Positions 16,326 to 24,184 of a stretch of 64,000 nt of DNA are shown here, in pieces. This DNA comes from JAJVID01 sp963743425 (GTDB lineage Bacteria > Acidobacteriota > Blastocatellia > RBC074), in NCBI GenBank assembly GCA_963743425.1, contig CAVUPU010000009.1, forward strand, positions 744,001 through 808,000, read 5' to 3'. The stretch's first letter is position 1; every line of letters starts with the position of its first letter. A program made the translations under genes and the position numbers. The notes beneath the pieces were generated by a model. That model ran no database searches and was not told the origin of the DNA. It worked only from the letters and a program-made list of their open reading frames with translations.

Positions 16326-16729
16326 AGAATGTTTTCGTAGACACTGCGGCATGGATTGCGCTGATAAATGAGGATGACGATCTGCATACGAAGGCCCACG
16401 ATGTTTTAAAGCAATTGCGAGGGCAGAAAGCGCGCCTGTTAACGACGGAGTTCGTGTTGTTGGAAGTCGCCGATGCGTTTTGTTCACCGCCATTTCGTGG
16501 CAAGGCCATTGCTTATCTGAACGGGTTGCGACAAATGAAGCATTTACGCATTGCCCCGGCTAGACATGAATTGCTGAATGACGCTTGGGCGCTGTTCTGC
16601 CAACGTCCTGATAAAAGATGGGGGCTAACCGATTGCACGAGTTTTGTGACAATGACTCAAGAGCAAATTGCTGAGGCTTTTACTTCGGACCATCATTTTG
16701 AGCAGTCTGGCTTTATCAAACTGATGTAG
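16322..16729 (+). CDS. PIN-domain toxin (VapC-like ribonuclease)
   Basis: A 135-residue PIN domain. The acidic set is visible: Asp in VFVDTAAWIAL near the N-terminus, Glu in EFVLLEVADAF, Asp in WGLTDCTSFV and Asp in FTSDHHFEQSGF. PIN toxins are Mg-dependent ribonucleases that cut tRNA or rRNA and are held inactive by the partner antitoxin. It overlaps the antitoxin by four bases. The pair is wedged between the true 3' end of ppdK and a second copy of that 3' end, which suggests arrival by recombination. Confidence 0.88.
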   Translation: MKNVFVDTAAWIALINEDDDLHTKAHDVLKQLRGQKARLLTTEFVLLEVADAFCSPPFRGKAIAYLNGLRQMKHLRIAPARHELLNDAWALFCQRPDKRWGLTDCTSFVTMTQEQIAEAFTSDHHFEQSGFIKLM

Positions 16730-16736
16730 CGTCGCG

Positions 16737-17045
16737 CTCCTTTTCATGCCATTCTACGTCGAGAAGAAGATATTCCAGGACGACCCCTTCCAGACGCTCG
16801 ATCAGGAAGGCGTGGGACAGCTTCTCAAAATCGGCGTCGAACGCGGACGCTCGACGCGCCCCGACCTGAAGGTCGGCATCTGCGGCGAGCACGGCGGTGA
16901 CCCCGAATCGGTGATCTTCTGCCACAAGGTCGGATTGAATTACGTGAGCTGTTCGCCTTATCGCGTGCCAATCGCGTTGTTGGCGGCGGCGCACGCGGCG
17001 TTAGCCGATCAGGCGGGCGCTAGCGCAGCGGCGACGACAGCGTAA
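16737..17045 (+). pseudogene. Duplicate of the 3' end of ppdK
   Basis: The frame repeats the last 100 or so residues of ppdK: MPFYVEKKIFQDDPFQTLDQ, then GRSTRPDLKVGICGEHGG and SPYRVPIALLAAAHAALADQ, with about ten changes from the genuine copy at 15651-15948. It lacks everything upstream, so it cannot encode an enzyme, although an ATG at 16746 exists. The hairpin that follows ppdK is duplicated after it too (17074). This is the scar of an insertion or tandem exchange that placed the toxin-antitoxin pair between the two copies. Confidence 0.88.
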
Positions 17046-17073
17046 ATCGTTGATTGAAAGGTCAATCTGAGAC

Positions 17074-17117
17074 AATGCGGATTGGAGGGCTACGGCTCTT
17101 CAGTCCGCATTTTTGTA
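17074..17117 (+). terminator. Hairpin with T-run, AATGCGG family
   Basis: AATGCGGATTGGAGGGC pairs with GCTCTTCAGTCCGCATT using several G-U pairs, followed by TTTTTG. It is the counterpart of the ppdK terminator at 15994. The rest of the 280-bp gap up to 17328 holds no feature I can support. Confidence 0.65.
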
Positions 17118-17328
17118 TACCAGGAGGTTGCGGCGCTTAAAAGGAGACAAGCCAGACTGGCGCCTTCAACTTCACTTTGTCTGGTTGCAGGAATCCTGAA
17201 TTGTGTTGCTCAATCCAGCATACGGCGAATGGACGCGGCTGCTCGGCAATGATCCGGCGAAGAAATTCCGCCAGACGAAAATGAAGATGCCGTGAGGGCA
17301 ACGATTTTGTTTCGGTAAACTCCCGAAG

Positions 17329-20300
17329 CTACTTGATCCGCTGCCGCGCCACCTCTTCATCGGTTGCCGCGCGCCAAAGTTTGATCGTCTGGTCTTGACT
17401 TGCGCTGGCCAGCGTCTTGCCATCGGGTGCAAAGGCTACTAACAAGACAGAATCTTCGTGCCCTCTGAGCGTGCTCAGCAGTTGTCCCGATCGCGCATCC
17501 CAGAGCTTGATCGTCTTGTCGTTACTTATGATGTTCGCGTTCATCAGAATCTGCACGCTGGCCAGCGTCTTGCCATCGGGCGTAAAGGCCATTGCTGAAG
17601 AGACATCATTTTCGAACCCTTTGAGCGTGTTCAGCAGTTGTCCCGATCTCACGTCCCAGAGCTTGATCGTCAGGTCTCGACTTGCGCTGGCCAGCATCTT
17701 GCCATCAGGCGCAAAGGCCACTGAATTGACATAATCTTTGTGCCCTGTGAGCGTGCGCAGCAGTTGTCCCGTTCGGGTGTCCCAGAGCTTGATCGTGTGG
17801 TCTCGACTTGCGCTGGCCAGCGTCTTGCCATCGGGCGCAAAGCCCACTGAATTGATAGAAGATGAGTGCCCTTTGAATGTGCTCAGCAGTTGTCCCGATC
17901 GCGCATCCCAGAGCTTGATCGTATTGTCGTCTCCGCTGCTACCGACACTGTATGGCTTTCCGCTCCCGCTGGCGATTGTCTTGCCATCAGGCGCAAAGGC
18001 CACTGAATTGACATAATCTTTGTGCCCTGTGAGCGTGCGCAGCAGTTGTCCCGTTCGGGTGTCCCAGAGCTTGATCGTTTTGTCGTTACTTGCGCTGGCC
18101 AGCGTCTTGCCATCGGGCGCAAAGGCCACTGCTGAAGAGACATCATTTTCGTGCCCTGTGAGCGTGCGCAGCAGTTGTCCCATTCGCGTGTCCCAGAGCT
18201 TGATCGTGTGGTCTCGACTTGCGCTGGCCAGCGTCTTGCCATCGGGCGCAAAGGCCACTGCTGAAGAGACATCATTTTCGTGCCATGTGAGAGTGCTCAG
18301 CGGTTGTCCCGTTCGCACGTCCCAGAGCTTGATCGTCAGGTCTCGACTTGCGCTGGCCAGCATCTTGCCATCAGGCGCAAAGGCCACTGAATTGACAGAA
18401 TCTTCGTGCCCTGTGAGAGTGCGCAGCAGTTGTCCGGATCGCGTGTCCCAGAGCTTGATCGTCTGGTCTTGACTTGCGCTGGCCAGCGTCTTGCCATCGG
18501 GCGCAAAGGCCACTGCTGAAGAGACATCATTTTCGTGCCCTCTGAGCGTGTTCAGCAGTTGTCCCGATCTCACGTCCCAGAGCTTGATCGTGTGGTCTCG
18601 ACTTGCGCTGGCTAGCGTCTTGCCATCAGGCGCAAAGGCCACTGAATTAACATAATCTTCGTGCCCTGTGAGAGTGCGCAGCAGTTGTCCCGTTCGCGAG
18701 TCCCAGAGCTTGATCGTGTGGTCTTGACTTGCGCTGACCAGCGTCTTGCCATCGGGCGCAAAGGCCACTGCTGAAGAGACATCATTTTCGTGCCCTCTGA
18801 GCGTGTTCAGCAGTTGTCCCGATCGCACATCCCAGAGCTTGATCGTCAGGTCTCGACTTGCGCTGGCCAGCATCTTGCCATCAGGTGAAAAGGCCACTGA
18901 AAGGACAGCATTTTCGTGTCCTGTGAGCATGCGCAGCAGTTGTCCGGATCGCGCGTCCCGAAGCTTGATCGTCGTCAGGTTTAGATTTGCGCTGGCCAGC
19001 GTCTTGCCATCAGGCGCAAGGGCCATTGTCTCGACAAAATCTTCATTCCCAAAGAACGTGCTCAGCGGTTGTCCTGATCGCACGTCCCAGAGCTTGATCG
19101 TCTGGTCTTGACTTGCGCTGGCTAGCGTCATGCCATCGGGCGCAAAGGCCACTGAACGGACATCAGATTCGTGCCCGTTGAGCGTATTGAGTTCGTCGTG
19201 TTTCTGCCGCCAGAGGTAGTACCAATCGAAATTCCGTGCTTTGTCGAATGGCGGGTCGAGAAACTGATTGAGCAATTTATTCCCTCTTGACGGATTGCCA
19301 GCATCGAATGCGCTGTGCGCCAGATTCATCGAAGCATCGTAAAAATAGGCATCGCTAAGCTCTCTTTGATTGATCGCAACCAGCTTTTGCTCATTGGCTT
19401 GTTTCTTCGCCATCTCCGCTGCCAACGTTTGCGCTTCGGCAATCGCTTTCTGATAGTTGGCAACGGCTTCAGCATTTATCGCTAGGTCTCTTTCGCTCTT
19501 CGCTTGGATCTCTGCCAATTGCGCCTTGTCTTTCTCCCTACTCGCTTGGATCTCTGCCAATTGTGCATTGTCTTTCTCCTTATTTGCGCGTTGTCTTTCA
19601 GCATTAGCCGTTCGATAGAGCCACAACGCACTCAAAGCCGCTGCACCTGCGAGTAAAGCAATCACGACCAATGCCGCAATCAAGCGGCGCAACCGAGAAG
19701 CGGCTTTGGCTTGGTCGTCGGCTCTTTGCTTTTCAGACTTGGCTGCTTGCATCTGCGCTTCGGCCAGCACCTGTGCTTGCGCCAACTCACGTTTCGTCCG
19801 TTCGGCTTCTTCTCTCTGTTGCTGTTCTTCTTTGGTGCGATCTTCGTCGCGCTTGCGTTCGCTGGCGAACAGGAAACCCATCGCGCCGGCGAAGTTGGGA
19901 TGATAACGCTGCGCCCATGCTTCGGCCGGCTCATCCTTCTTGCGCCATTCCAGAGCGGATTCCAAATCCGCTCCGTGCCATAGCTCGGCTCTCCTGGCTT
20001 CGCGCAGTTCGGCGGTTTCGGCCAGACGCTGGTAGATGGCGGCGGATTCGGCTTCTTCGTTGACCCACCGCTGCAATTGTTTCCAAACACGAATCAGGCT
20101 TTCGTGCGAGATGTCAATCAGTGTGTCTTCATTCAGCGCGGTTCCGGCGGGAGGCATCAGGAACGAACGGCCCGATTGGCGGAAAGTTTCGATGACGGCC
20201 TTGACTTCCAGCTCGTTGGCTTCCGCGACGGCGCACAGTTTATGCAATTCAACCGGGCGGCGGATTTCGCGGTTGTCATCGCCTTTCTCGGTCAGGCATT

Positions 20301-21453
20301 TGAACATCTTTTCGGCGACCAGGCGGCGCCGGTCATCCGGCAGTTCATCGAAGGCTTCGTCGGCGTGCTCTGAGAGCGCGTTGGCCATTCCACCGATCTC
20401 TTCGTAACAGCACAGATCAACCACTTTGGGCGAAGATCGGTGTTCGTGCCGCGGATTTTTCCATTCGTCCCACGTCCGCATCAGCGCGTGTTGCAGAATG
20501 GGCAATTGATCCTGGTTGTCGCTGATGTCATTGAGCAGTTGGTTGACCAGGCGCGGGGCAATGGCGCCATCACCGACAGTGACAGGGCCTTCAATCACTT
20601 CACGCAGTTGATCGCGGGTCAGGCGCGGGATCAGGTACTGGCTCTCGTTGATCGCTTCGGGCATGTCCCAGAAATGCGAGCAATCGCCCAGAAAATCCGA
20701 ACGCATCGTCAGCACGACGAAGATGTTGGCTTCACGCTGCCCGTCCACCACTGGCTTGACGGCTTCGAGCAGCAATTTGACGAAGGCCGCCGCGTCATTA
20801 TCGTAATCACGCTCATCAACAGAAGACCCGCTCGCTACCACTCGCGGTACTGAAGAAGACCCGCTCGCTACCGCTCGCGGTACTGAAGAAGACCCGCTCG
20901 CTACCGCTCGCGGTACTGATCCGGCGTCCGTTCTTGCTTTGCGGGCTTCGCGGGCGAAGCGGAACAGCTCTTCAAACTGGTCTACGACGACCAGCAGGTT
21001 CTCGGTCTCCGGCATCACGTTCTGTCGCACGGTTTCGATCAGTCCGCGGCTGCCCAGCCGCAGTGTAGCTTCGGCGACGGCGATTTGGATCGCGGCGTTC
21101 TCTGTGTCGTCCGAACCGAAGACATCCGGCGCATTCAACGCGCGCGCCAGGTTGCCGATGGGATCGTTGCTCGGACGCATGACGGCGATGCGCCAATTCG
21201 ATCCAGCGCCGGTCATCATCCCGCCGCGCAGCGCAGGCATCAACCCCGCGCGCGCGAGCGAAGATTTGCCGCTGCCTGACGTGCCGACCACCGCCAGGAA
21301 TCGTGTGCGGATGAGCTTATCCAGAAGCTTTTCGATCTGCCCGTCGCGCCCGAAGAAGAGATGGCTCTCCTGGAATTCAAACGGGCGTAAGCCGGGGAAG
21401 GGACTGGACGGAACCTGGATGGCCTCCAGCAAGCCTGTTCTTTTGCTTATCAT
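17329..21453 (-). CDS. nSTAND1-type ATPase with 14 WD40 repeats
   Basis: A 1374-residue STAND protein. The N-terminus has the nSTAND1 signature PFPGLRPFEFQESHLFFGRD, Walker A GTSGSGKSS at 57-65 and Walker B LLVVVDQFEELF at about 153-164. A lid and helical region lead to a coiled coil, one membrane helix (LIAALVVIALLAGAAALSALW, about residue 600) and a second coiled coil. From about residue 750 to the end are 14 WD40 repeats (SVAFAPDGKTLASASxDxTIKLWD), enough for two seven-bladed propellers. STAND proteins oligomerise when the sensor part is engaged. Residues 179-211 are three copies of SVPRAVASGSS inserted after Walker B, derived from an intergenic repeat. The ATG overlaps the upstream TIR stop by four bases, so TIR and STAND are coupled. 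Many repeats are nearly identical in DNA, so copy number may change. Confidence 0.93.
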   Translation of the reverse strand: MISKRTGLLEAIQVPSSPFPGLRPFEFQESHLFFGRDGQIEKLLDKLIRTRFLAVVGTSGSGKSSLARAGLMPALRGGMMTGAGSNWRIAVMRPSNDPIGNLARALNAPDVFGSDDTENAAIQIAVAEATLRLGSRGLIETVRQNVMPETENLLVVVDQFEELFRFAREARKARTDAGSVPRAVASGSSSVPRAVASGSSSVPRVVASGSSVDERDYDNDAAAFVKLLLEAVKPVVDGQREANIFVVLTMRSDFLGDCSHFWDMPEAINESQYLIPRLTRDQLREVIEGPVTVGDGAIAPRLVNQLLNDISDNQDQLPILQHALMRTWDEWKNPRHEHRSSPKVVDLCCYEEIGGMANALSEHADEAFDELPDDRRRLVAEKMFKCLTEKGDDNREIRRPVELHKLCAVAEANELEVKAVIETFRQSGRSFLMPPAGTALNEDTLIDISHESLIRVWKQLQRWVNEEAESAAIYQRLAETAELREARRAELWHGADLESALEWRKKDEPAEAWAQRYHPNFAGAMGFLFASERKRDEDRTKEEQQQREEAERTKRELAQAQVLAEAQMQAAKSEKQRADDQAKAASRLRRLIAALVVIALLAGAAALSALWLYRTANAERQRANKEKDNAQLAEIQASREKDKAQLAEIQAKSERDLAINAEAVANYQKAIAEAQTLAAEMAKKQANEQKLVAINQRELSDAYFYDASMNLAHSAFDAGNPSRGNKLLNQFLDPPFDKARNFDWYYLWRQKHDELNTLNGHESDVRSVAFAPDGMTLASASQDQTIKLWDVRSGQPLSTFFGNEDFVETMALAPDGKTLASANLNLTTIKLRDARSGQLLRMLTGHENAVLSVAFSPDGKMLASASRDLTIKLWDVRSGQLLNTLRGHENDVSSAVAFAPDGKTLVSASQDHTIKLWDSRTGQLLRTLTGHEDYVNSVAFAPDGKTLASASRDHTIKLWDVRSGQLLNTLRGHENDVSSAVAFAPDGKTLASASQDQTIKLWDTRSGQLLRTLTGHEDSVNSVAFAPDGKMLASASRDLTIKLWDVRTGQPLSTLTWHENDVSSAVAFAPDGKTLASASRDHTIKLWDTRMGQLLRTLTGHENDVSSAVAFAPDGKTLASASNDKTIKLWDTRTGQLLRTLTGHKDYVNSVAFAPDGKTIASGSGKPYSVGSSGDDNTIKLWDARSGQLLSTFKGHSSSINSVGFAPDGKTLASASRDHTIKLWDTRTGQLLRTLTGHKDYVNSVAFAPDGKMLASASRDLTIKLWDVRSGQLLNTLKGFENDVSSAMAFTPDGKTLASVQILMNANIISNDKTIKLWDARSGQLLSTLRGHEDSVLLVAFAPDGKTLASASQDQTIKLWRAATDEEVARQRIK
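20822..20920 (-). repeat. In-frame 33-bp tandem repeat (x3) inside the STAND ATPase gene
   Basis: Three 33-base units start at 20822, 20855 and 20888 and encode SVPRAVASGSS three times on the minus strand. The core GTACCGCGAGCGGTAGCGAG resembles the intergenic palindromes at 23253, 51807 and 54637. Being a multiple of three and stop-free, it lengthens the protein without breaking it. Confidence 0.88.
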
Positions 21454-22961
21454 CGCATACCTCCTTTTGCCGCCTTGATCCGTTTAATGAATGGGTCCAA
21501 ATCGTTGGGCGTGAACTGGCCGTAGTTGCGGATGATCACCGGGTCGTCCGAATCGAGCAGGTCTTTTTCGATGCTGGGCGGAAGCCCGGCGTAGATGGCC
21601 TGCGCCAGCAACGGTTTGTTTCTCCCGGTTGAGAGATGACGCCGAATCTGCTTCCAGATGTTCGTGAACCACTCTTCGTCGGACGCGCCGTAATAAAGCA
21701 GCACGGCGTCGCTCGCTTGCAGCAGTAGTTTATGCGCCTGGAGCGAAGGCGCCTCTTTCAGCGGCAGCTTGACCCTGAACATCTCGTTGATCTTCAGATG
21801 GCTGTAAAGCTGCCTGATCGAGTTCATATCCTCTTCGTGGCAGTAGAGGCAGACATTGACCGGGTCGCTTTCATTATCCTCTTCCCAGCCGTTAGCGGCG
21901 GGCGGTTGGAGCTTCTTTTGAATCGTCGCCTTCAGGTCTTCCAGCCTGGTTTGCCAATAATTGGGCGAGTGATTCTTGATGCGGGCGACGAACTCTTCCT
22001 GGTTTTTGTTTTCAGGCGTTTGGTCAGGCTTCAGCCAAACGATCTGGCGTTGCGCGTCAAGCTTCGCCGCCAGGTCGTACTGGATGTGAGGAATTGAGCG
22101 GTCGTCGCCGTCCGGTCTGACGCCATATTTCGCGCCGATCAGGTGAACGAAGAGTCTGGCTTCATGCAAGTGGCGAAGCGCCGTGCTCGTGAGTTCTTCG
22201 GCGTCCAGAGGCAACGGTTGATCCGGCAGGACGCGGTAATTGAATTGCAGCAACTCGCTTTTGATGCTGTTATATTCGGTCTCAAGCCCTTTGGCCGGTT
22301 CCGCCAGATAGACCGCGACTTGAGGCGGGGCTGACGCTTCAGTGGCTTGCCCTGCGCTCTGCGCTGTCGCGGAAGTCACGGACGAATAGGCTGAGTTGGA
22401 AGGCGCGTTGGACAGCTTCTTGAATAACTCGACCAGGTTTTGGGCGATCACTTGAATCTTCTGCAGGCAGACCAGCATGTGCTCCGGATTGATTTCGGGC
22501 AGCAAATCCTCGATGAAACCGGTGCTTTCATTTCTGGCGTAAAACCTGGAATCGAGCACGTGTTCGATCTGTTTCAAGAGGGACCTGGCGCTCGGCTTGA
22601 GGCTTTGTTCGTCAAAAGGGGTTTTCACCACTTTGATGATGCGACCGCTGCCCGTTCGTTTGTAGAATTGCTCCAGCTCCCACAGACACCAGTCCGACCC
22701 GACGTAATTCGGCGATGGAATGCAGATGAGGACGGCGCTACTGGCGAGTTTCTCAGCCAGTTGATCTGAGAACTGTCCATACAAACGCAGTTGCTGGTCG
22801 CGGAAGAATTGGATTTCTCCGCGCAGGCGCACCTTGACCAGATTGCGCAGTAAATCCTCGAAGAAGTCTACCCAGCCGGGTTTGCCCGGAACGATCGGGT
22901 CGTTGTCCACATGCGCGTAGCTGATGAAAACATCATTTTCGTACCCTGGCACATAGCCCAT
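21450..22961 (-). CDS. TIR domain protein with two further TIR/DUF4062-like modules
   Basis: A 503-residue protein. Residues 1-150 are a TIR domain (YENDVFISYAHVDNDPI, FFRDQQLRLYGQFSDQLAE, SAVLICIPSPNYVGSDWC followed by LWELEQF). After a Ser/Ala linker the middle part (VAVYLAEPAKGLETEYNSIK, then LHEARLFVHLIGAKYG) resembles DUF4062-like modules that often precede STAND ATPases. The last part (VNVCLYCHEEDMNSIRQLY, ASDAVLLYYGASDEEW) looks like a third degenerate TIR or flavodoxin-like fold. The Glu of the LWELEQF helix is a candidate catalytic residue. It is the first gene of a two-gene operon whose second gene is the WD40 STAND ATPase (four-base overlap), so I infer that the ATPase senses and the TIR acts on NAD+ or a related nucleotide. 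Confidence 0.85.
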   Translation of the reverse strand: MGYVPGYENDVFISYAHVDNDPIVPGKPGWVDFFEDLLRNLVKVRLRGEIQFFRDQQLRLYGQFSDQLAEKLASSAVLICIPSPNYVGSDWCLWELEQFYKRTGSGRIIKVVKTPFDEQSLKPSARSLLKQIEHVLDSRFYARNESTGFIEDLLPEINPEHMLVCLQKIQVIAQNLVELFKKLSNAPSNSAYSSVTSATAQSAGQATEASAPPQVAVYLAEPAKGLETEYNSIKSELLQFNYRVLPDQPLPLDAEELTSTALRHLHEARLFVHLIGAKYGVRPDGDDRSIPHIQYDLAAKLDAQRQIVWLKPDQTPENKNQEEFVARIKNHSPNYWQTRLEDLKATIQKKLQPPAANGWEEDNESDPVNVCLYCHEEDMNSIRQLYSHLKINEMFRVKLPLKEAPSLQAHKLLLQASDAVLLYYGASDEEWFTNIWKQIRRHLSTGRNKPLLAQAIYAGLPPSIEKDLLDSDDPVIIRNYGQFTPNDLDPFIKRIKAAKGGMR

Positions 22962-23196
22962 AACAGATCCTCTCGATTATGGAAAAGTTGTGGCAATCCG
23001 GATTGCCGGTGGCGGAAAGAAATGCTAACTACTTTGAGCCGATTGGACACTTGAAACTACCGGCATACGGCTTGTGTTTTATAGCTGAAGAAAAGGAAAA
23101 TTTGAATAACAAGTTTACGAAACAGGCGCGATTTTATGCGGCGCCAAATTGTTGCCATCGCCGGAACTTCAACCGATACAGGCAGGATGATTGCGG

Positions 23197-23240
23197 AATG
23201 CGGATTGAAGAACTACGATTCTCCAATCCGCATTTTCTTC
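23197..23240. repeat. Hairpin, AATGCGG family, third copy
   Basis: AATGCGGATTGAAGAA pairs with TTCTCCAATCCGCATT and is followed by TTCTTC. It lies in the 400-bp gap between the divergent TIR gene and an exported protein, with no upstream plus-strand gene to terminate, so I list it as a repeat rather than a terminator. Confidence 0.7.
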
Positions 23241-23252
23241 TTTCTGCTGGCG

Positions 23253-23338
23253 AATCAGTCCCGCGAGCGTTAGCGAGCGAGGCTGCCGGAGTGAATCGTT
23301 AGCGGGAGCCTCGCTCGCCAACGCTCGCGGGACTGATT
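23253..23338. repeat. Palindrome, CCGCGAGCGTTAGCGAGCG family
   Basis: The 32-base arms at 23253-23284 and 23307-23338 differ by one base. The core GCGAGCGTTAGCGAGCG is also recognisable, slightly changed, in the in-frame repeat at 20822-20920. It ends 25 bases before the next start codon and may form the 5' leader hairpin of that gene. Confidence 0.88.
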
Positions 23339-23362
23339 GGCGGCGAAACGGATGAAATCCAT

Positions 23363-23971
23363 ATGAACCGGACACTATCAAACGCAATCTCTGTTCTCGC
23401 CTGCTTGTTGGCCGCCGGCGCCGCAGCCTTCGCGCAAACAACCGCTCGACCATTAGATCCTCAAGCGGCGGACACGCAAACAGCGACTACGCGGCAGACG
23501 CCTCAGGTTGTCTACACGACTCCACCCAAGACCTCCGCAGCCAGGTTGCAACTTGGCGAGTCGGAGGCTTACGAGGTTCGAGCCATAGTCACGTTCACGC
23601 TCACGGCGGCGAACTACGACGACACCGTGGCTGGGACGCTTGTCTTCACGATTCCCGAAGATGCGCGTAAAAAGATAGCGGAGGTCTCCGGCTCCCCGTT
23701 AACTTCGATTCCGGCGAGTGTGGCGCGAAAAGATGTGGTCGCCGGTTTCCAGAAGGGGACGTCGTGCCCCATAGTCAGTATCGAAATAGGCGCGATGGAA
23801 TTGGATGTGGCTGGAGCGAAGTTGAGTTTCGATCGCGTCGTGGTCGCCGTCATTGAAACTCGTGAAGAGGTTCCGCAACATTTCTGCGTTTGGACGCGAC
23901 AGATCAACGCCAATCGCAAGCGCCGGGGCGTCATCGCCTCGCTCAACCGTCTGATCACCGTGGAACCGTAA
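23363..23971 (+). CDS. Exported protein of unknown function
   Basis: A 202-residue protein with a clear signal peptide (AISVLACLLAAGAAAFAQ) and a Thr/Gln-rich linker. The mature domain has alternating strands (YEVRAIVTFTLTAANYDDTV, AGTLVFTIPEDARKK). I recognise no family. ATG 23363 is the first start after the palindrome. It has its own transcription unit before the VWA genes, separated by 213 bases that hold the ribosome site of the next gene but nothing else I can name. Confidence 0.65.
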   Translation: MNRTLSNAISVLACLLAAGAAAFAQTTARPLDPQAADTQTATTRQTPQVVYTTPPKTSAARLQLGESEAYEVRAIVTFTLTAANYDDTVAGTLVFTIPEDARKKIAEVSGSPLTSIPASVARKDVVAGFQKGTSCPIVSIEIGAMELDVAGAKLSFDRVVVAVIETREEVPQHFCVWTRQINANRKRRGVIASLNRLITVEP

Positions 23972-24184
23972 AGTGATTGCGTGTGACGCCCGTTGTGTTA
24001 GAATGCGTCCGTCGTCCATTACCATCCTTATTGACTTTAACAATTTTGCAGCAAAGTTTGGCGCCTGGCATTCAAGGCGCCGGAATTGAGCGATGATCTT
24101 TCTACCACCGACAGGCTGACGCCTGGTTCCCGAATCGTTCAACTCCCCTCTTGCGCTGGGATATTTTTTTGAAGGGAGGATACG

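Noticed and set aside
16737..17045. A second functional PEP-using enzyme gene
   Set aside because: Only the last 100 residues of ppdK are present, without the ATP-grasp domain, phosphohistidine or most of the barrel.
22979..23302. 107-codon plus-strand frame upstream of the exported protein
   Set aside because: It reads through a hairpin and half of a palindrome and has no ribosome site.
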